Below, piece by piece: positions 60,326 to 60,402 of a stretch of DNA of 60,402 nt (the first letter of the stretch is position 1; each line of letters begins with the position of its first letter). The position numbers were made by a program, and so were the translations under genes. The notes beneath the pieces were generated by a model. It saw nothing but the letters and a program-made list of their open reading frames with translations. It had not been told where the DNA came from and ran no database searches. Origin of the DNA: Gemmatimonadota bacterium (GTDB lineage Bacteria; Latescibacterota; UBA2968); assembly GCA_002714465.1 (NCBI GenBank), contig PAXL01000019.1:191082-251483 (forward strand), read 5' to 3'.

Positions 60326-60402
60326 TCAAAGAAGCTTGGAGGAGGTTTTGGCAAGCTTAGTGACTTCGAAGGGTTTGCGGACAATTTCTTTGACGCCTAG
60401 CA
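60326..60402 (-). CDS. C-terminal end of a response-regulator receiver domain, cut by window edge
   Basis: The minus strand from the window end reads LGVKEIVRKPFEVTKLAKTS then SKLL and TGA (60326-60328). The KPF motif after a short strand, followed by an amphipathic helix, is the receiver-domain C-terminus (conserved Lys plus cis-Pro). Ending here suggests a stand-alone CheY-like receiver. Only 25 codons are visible, so the call rests on one motif. Confidence 0.5.
   Translation of the reverse strand, partial: LGVKEIVRKPFEVTKLAKTSSKLL

Noticed and set aside
1..60402. CRISPR array, prophage or integrative element
   Set aside because: No regularly spaced repeats, cas genes, integrase, capsid or att-like repeat beside the tRNA-Leu were found.

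Overview
The window (60.4 kb, GC-rich by eye) looks like a chromosomal segment of a Gram-negative, non-model bacterium. LptD, RodZ, an O-antigen-ligase-like protein, a Wzx-like flippase and many signal peptides indicate an outer membrane. Three phytanoyl-CoA-dioxygenase-family (PhyH) proteins, two Gfo/Idh/MocA oxidoreductases, a sulfatase, a GH172 and a GH78-like enzyme, and an exo-sialidase-like protein recall marine or sponge-associated lineages such as Latescibacterota or Poribacteria. That placement is inference from gene content, with low confidence. No phage, insertion sequence or CRISPR array was seen. At least four genes are decayed or broken (a GNAT acetyltransferase, an ankyrin-repeat gene, a gamma-glutamyltransferase, and argG with an in-frame TAG).

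Layout. 1-8.3 kb (+): arginine biosynthesis cluster argC (cut by the window edge), a GNAT pseudogene, a GH172 gene, argB, argD, argG (interrupted by an amber codon exactly where homologues have Tyr), argH, and a possible primase-polymerase-like gene. 8.3-14.8 kb (+): an exported protein, an ankyrin remnant, gamma-carbonic-anhydrase-like, O-antigen ligase/TPR, DUF309, a lipoprotein, then small ORFs. 14.9-30.4 kb (-): a long, tightly packed directon read dtd-maf-rodZ-priA-flippase-YkgJ-DUF4159-DUF4175-TPR-exported protein-MoxR-DUF58. The last six form a MoxR/DUF58 envelope-associated module. 30.6-33.0 kb (-): lptD. 33.5-34.2 kb: an apparent sigma-54 promoter, two tiny ORFs and a terminator, then tRNA-Leu(UAG). 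34.3-37.8 kb: a cNMP-binding protein diverging from lysA, then a divergent Nramp-fold transporter.

37.9-49.7 kb (-) is a metabolic accessory region. It holds a sulfatase, a PhyH protein with an H-G-G motif, DUF5069, and a six-gene translationally coupled operon (Gfo/Idh/MocA, sulfotransferase-like, class IV aminotransferase, RidA, PhyH dioxygenase, D-2-hydroxyacid dehydrogenase). Upstream of it is a three-gene operon of nitrilase, FAH-family hydrolase and epoxide-hydrolase-like protein, divergent from a GH78-like gene. The six-gene operon is the best candidate for an undescribed pathway: transamination, imine/enamine clearance, 2-oxoacid reduction, hydroxylation and possible sulfation of an amino-acid-derived compound.

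52.4-60.4 kb: a radical SAM protein, a gamma-glutamyltransferase remnant, an exo-sialidase-like gene, dxs, two overlapping tiny basic ORFs, a third PhyH gene, a cupin, a second Gfo/Idh/MocA gene, and the 3' tail of a probable response regulator at the window edge.
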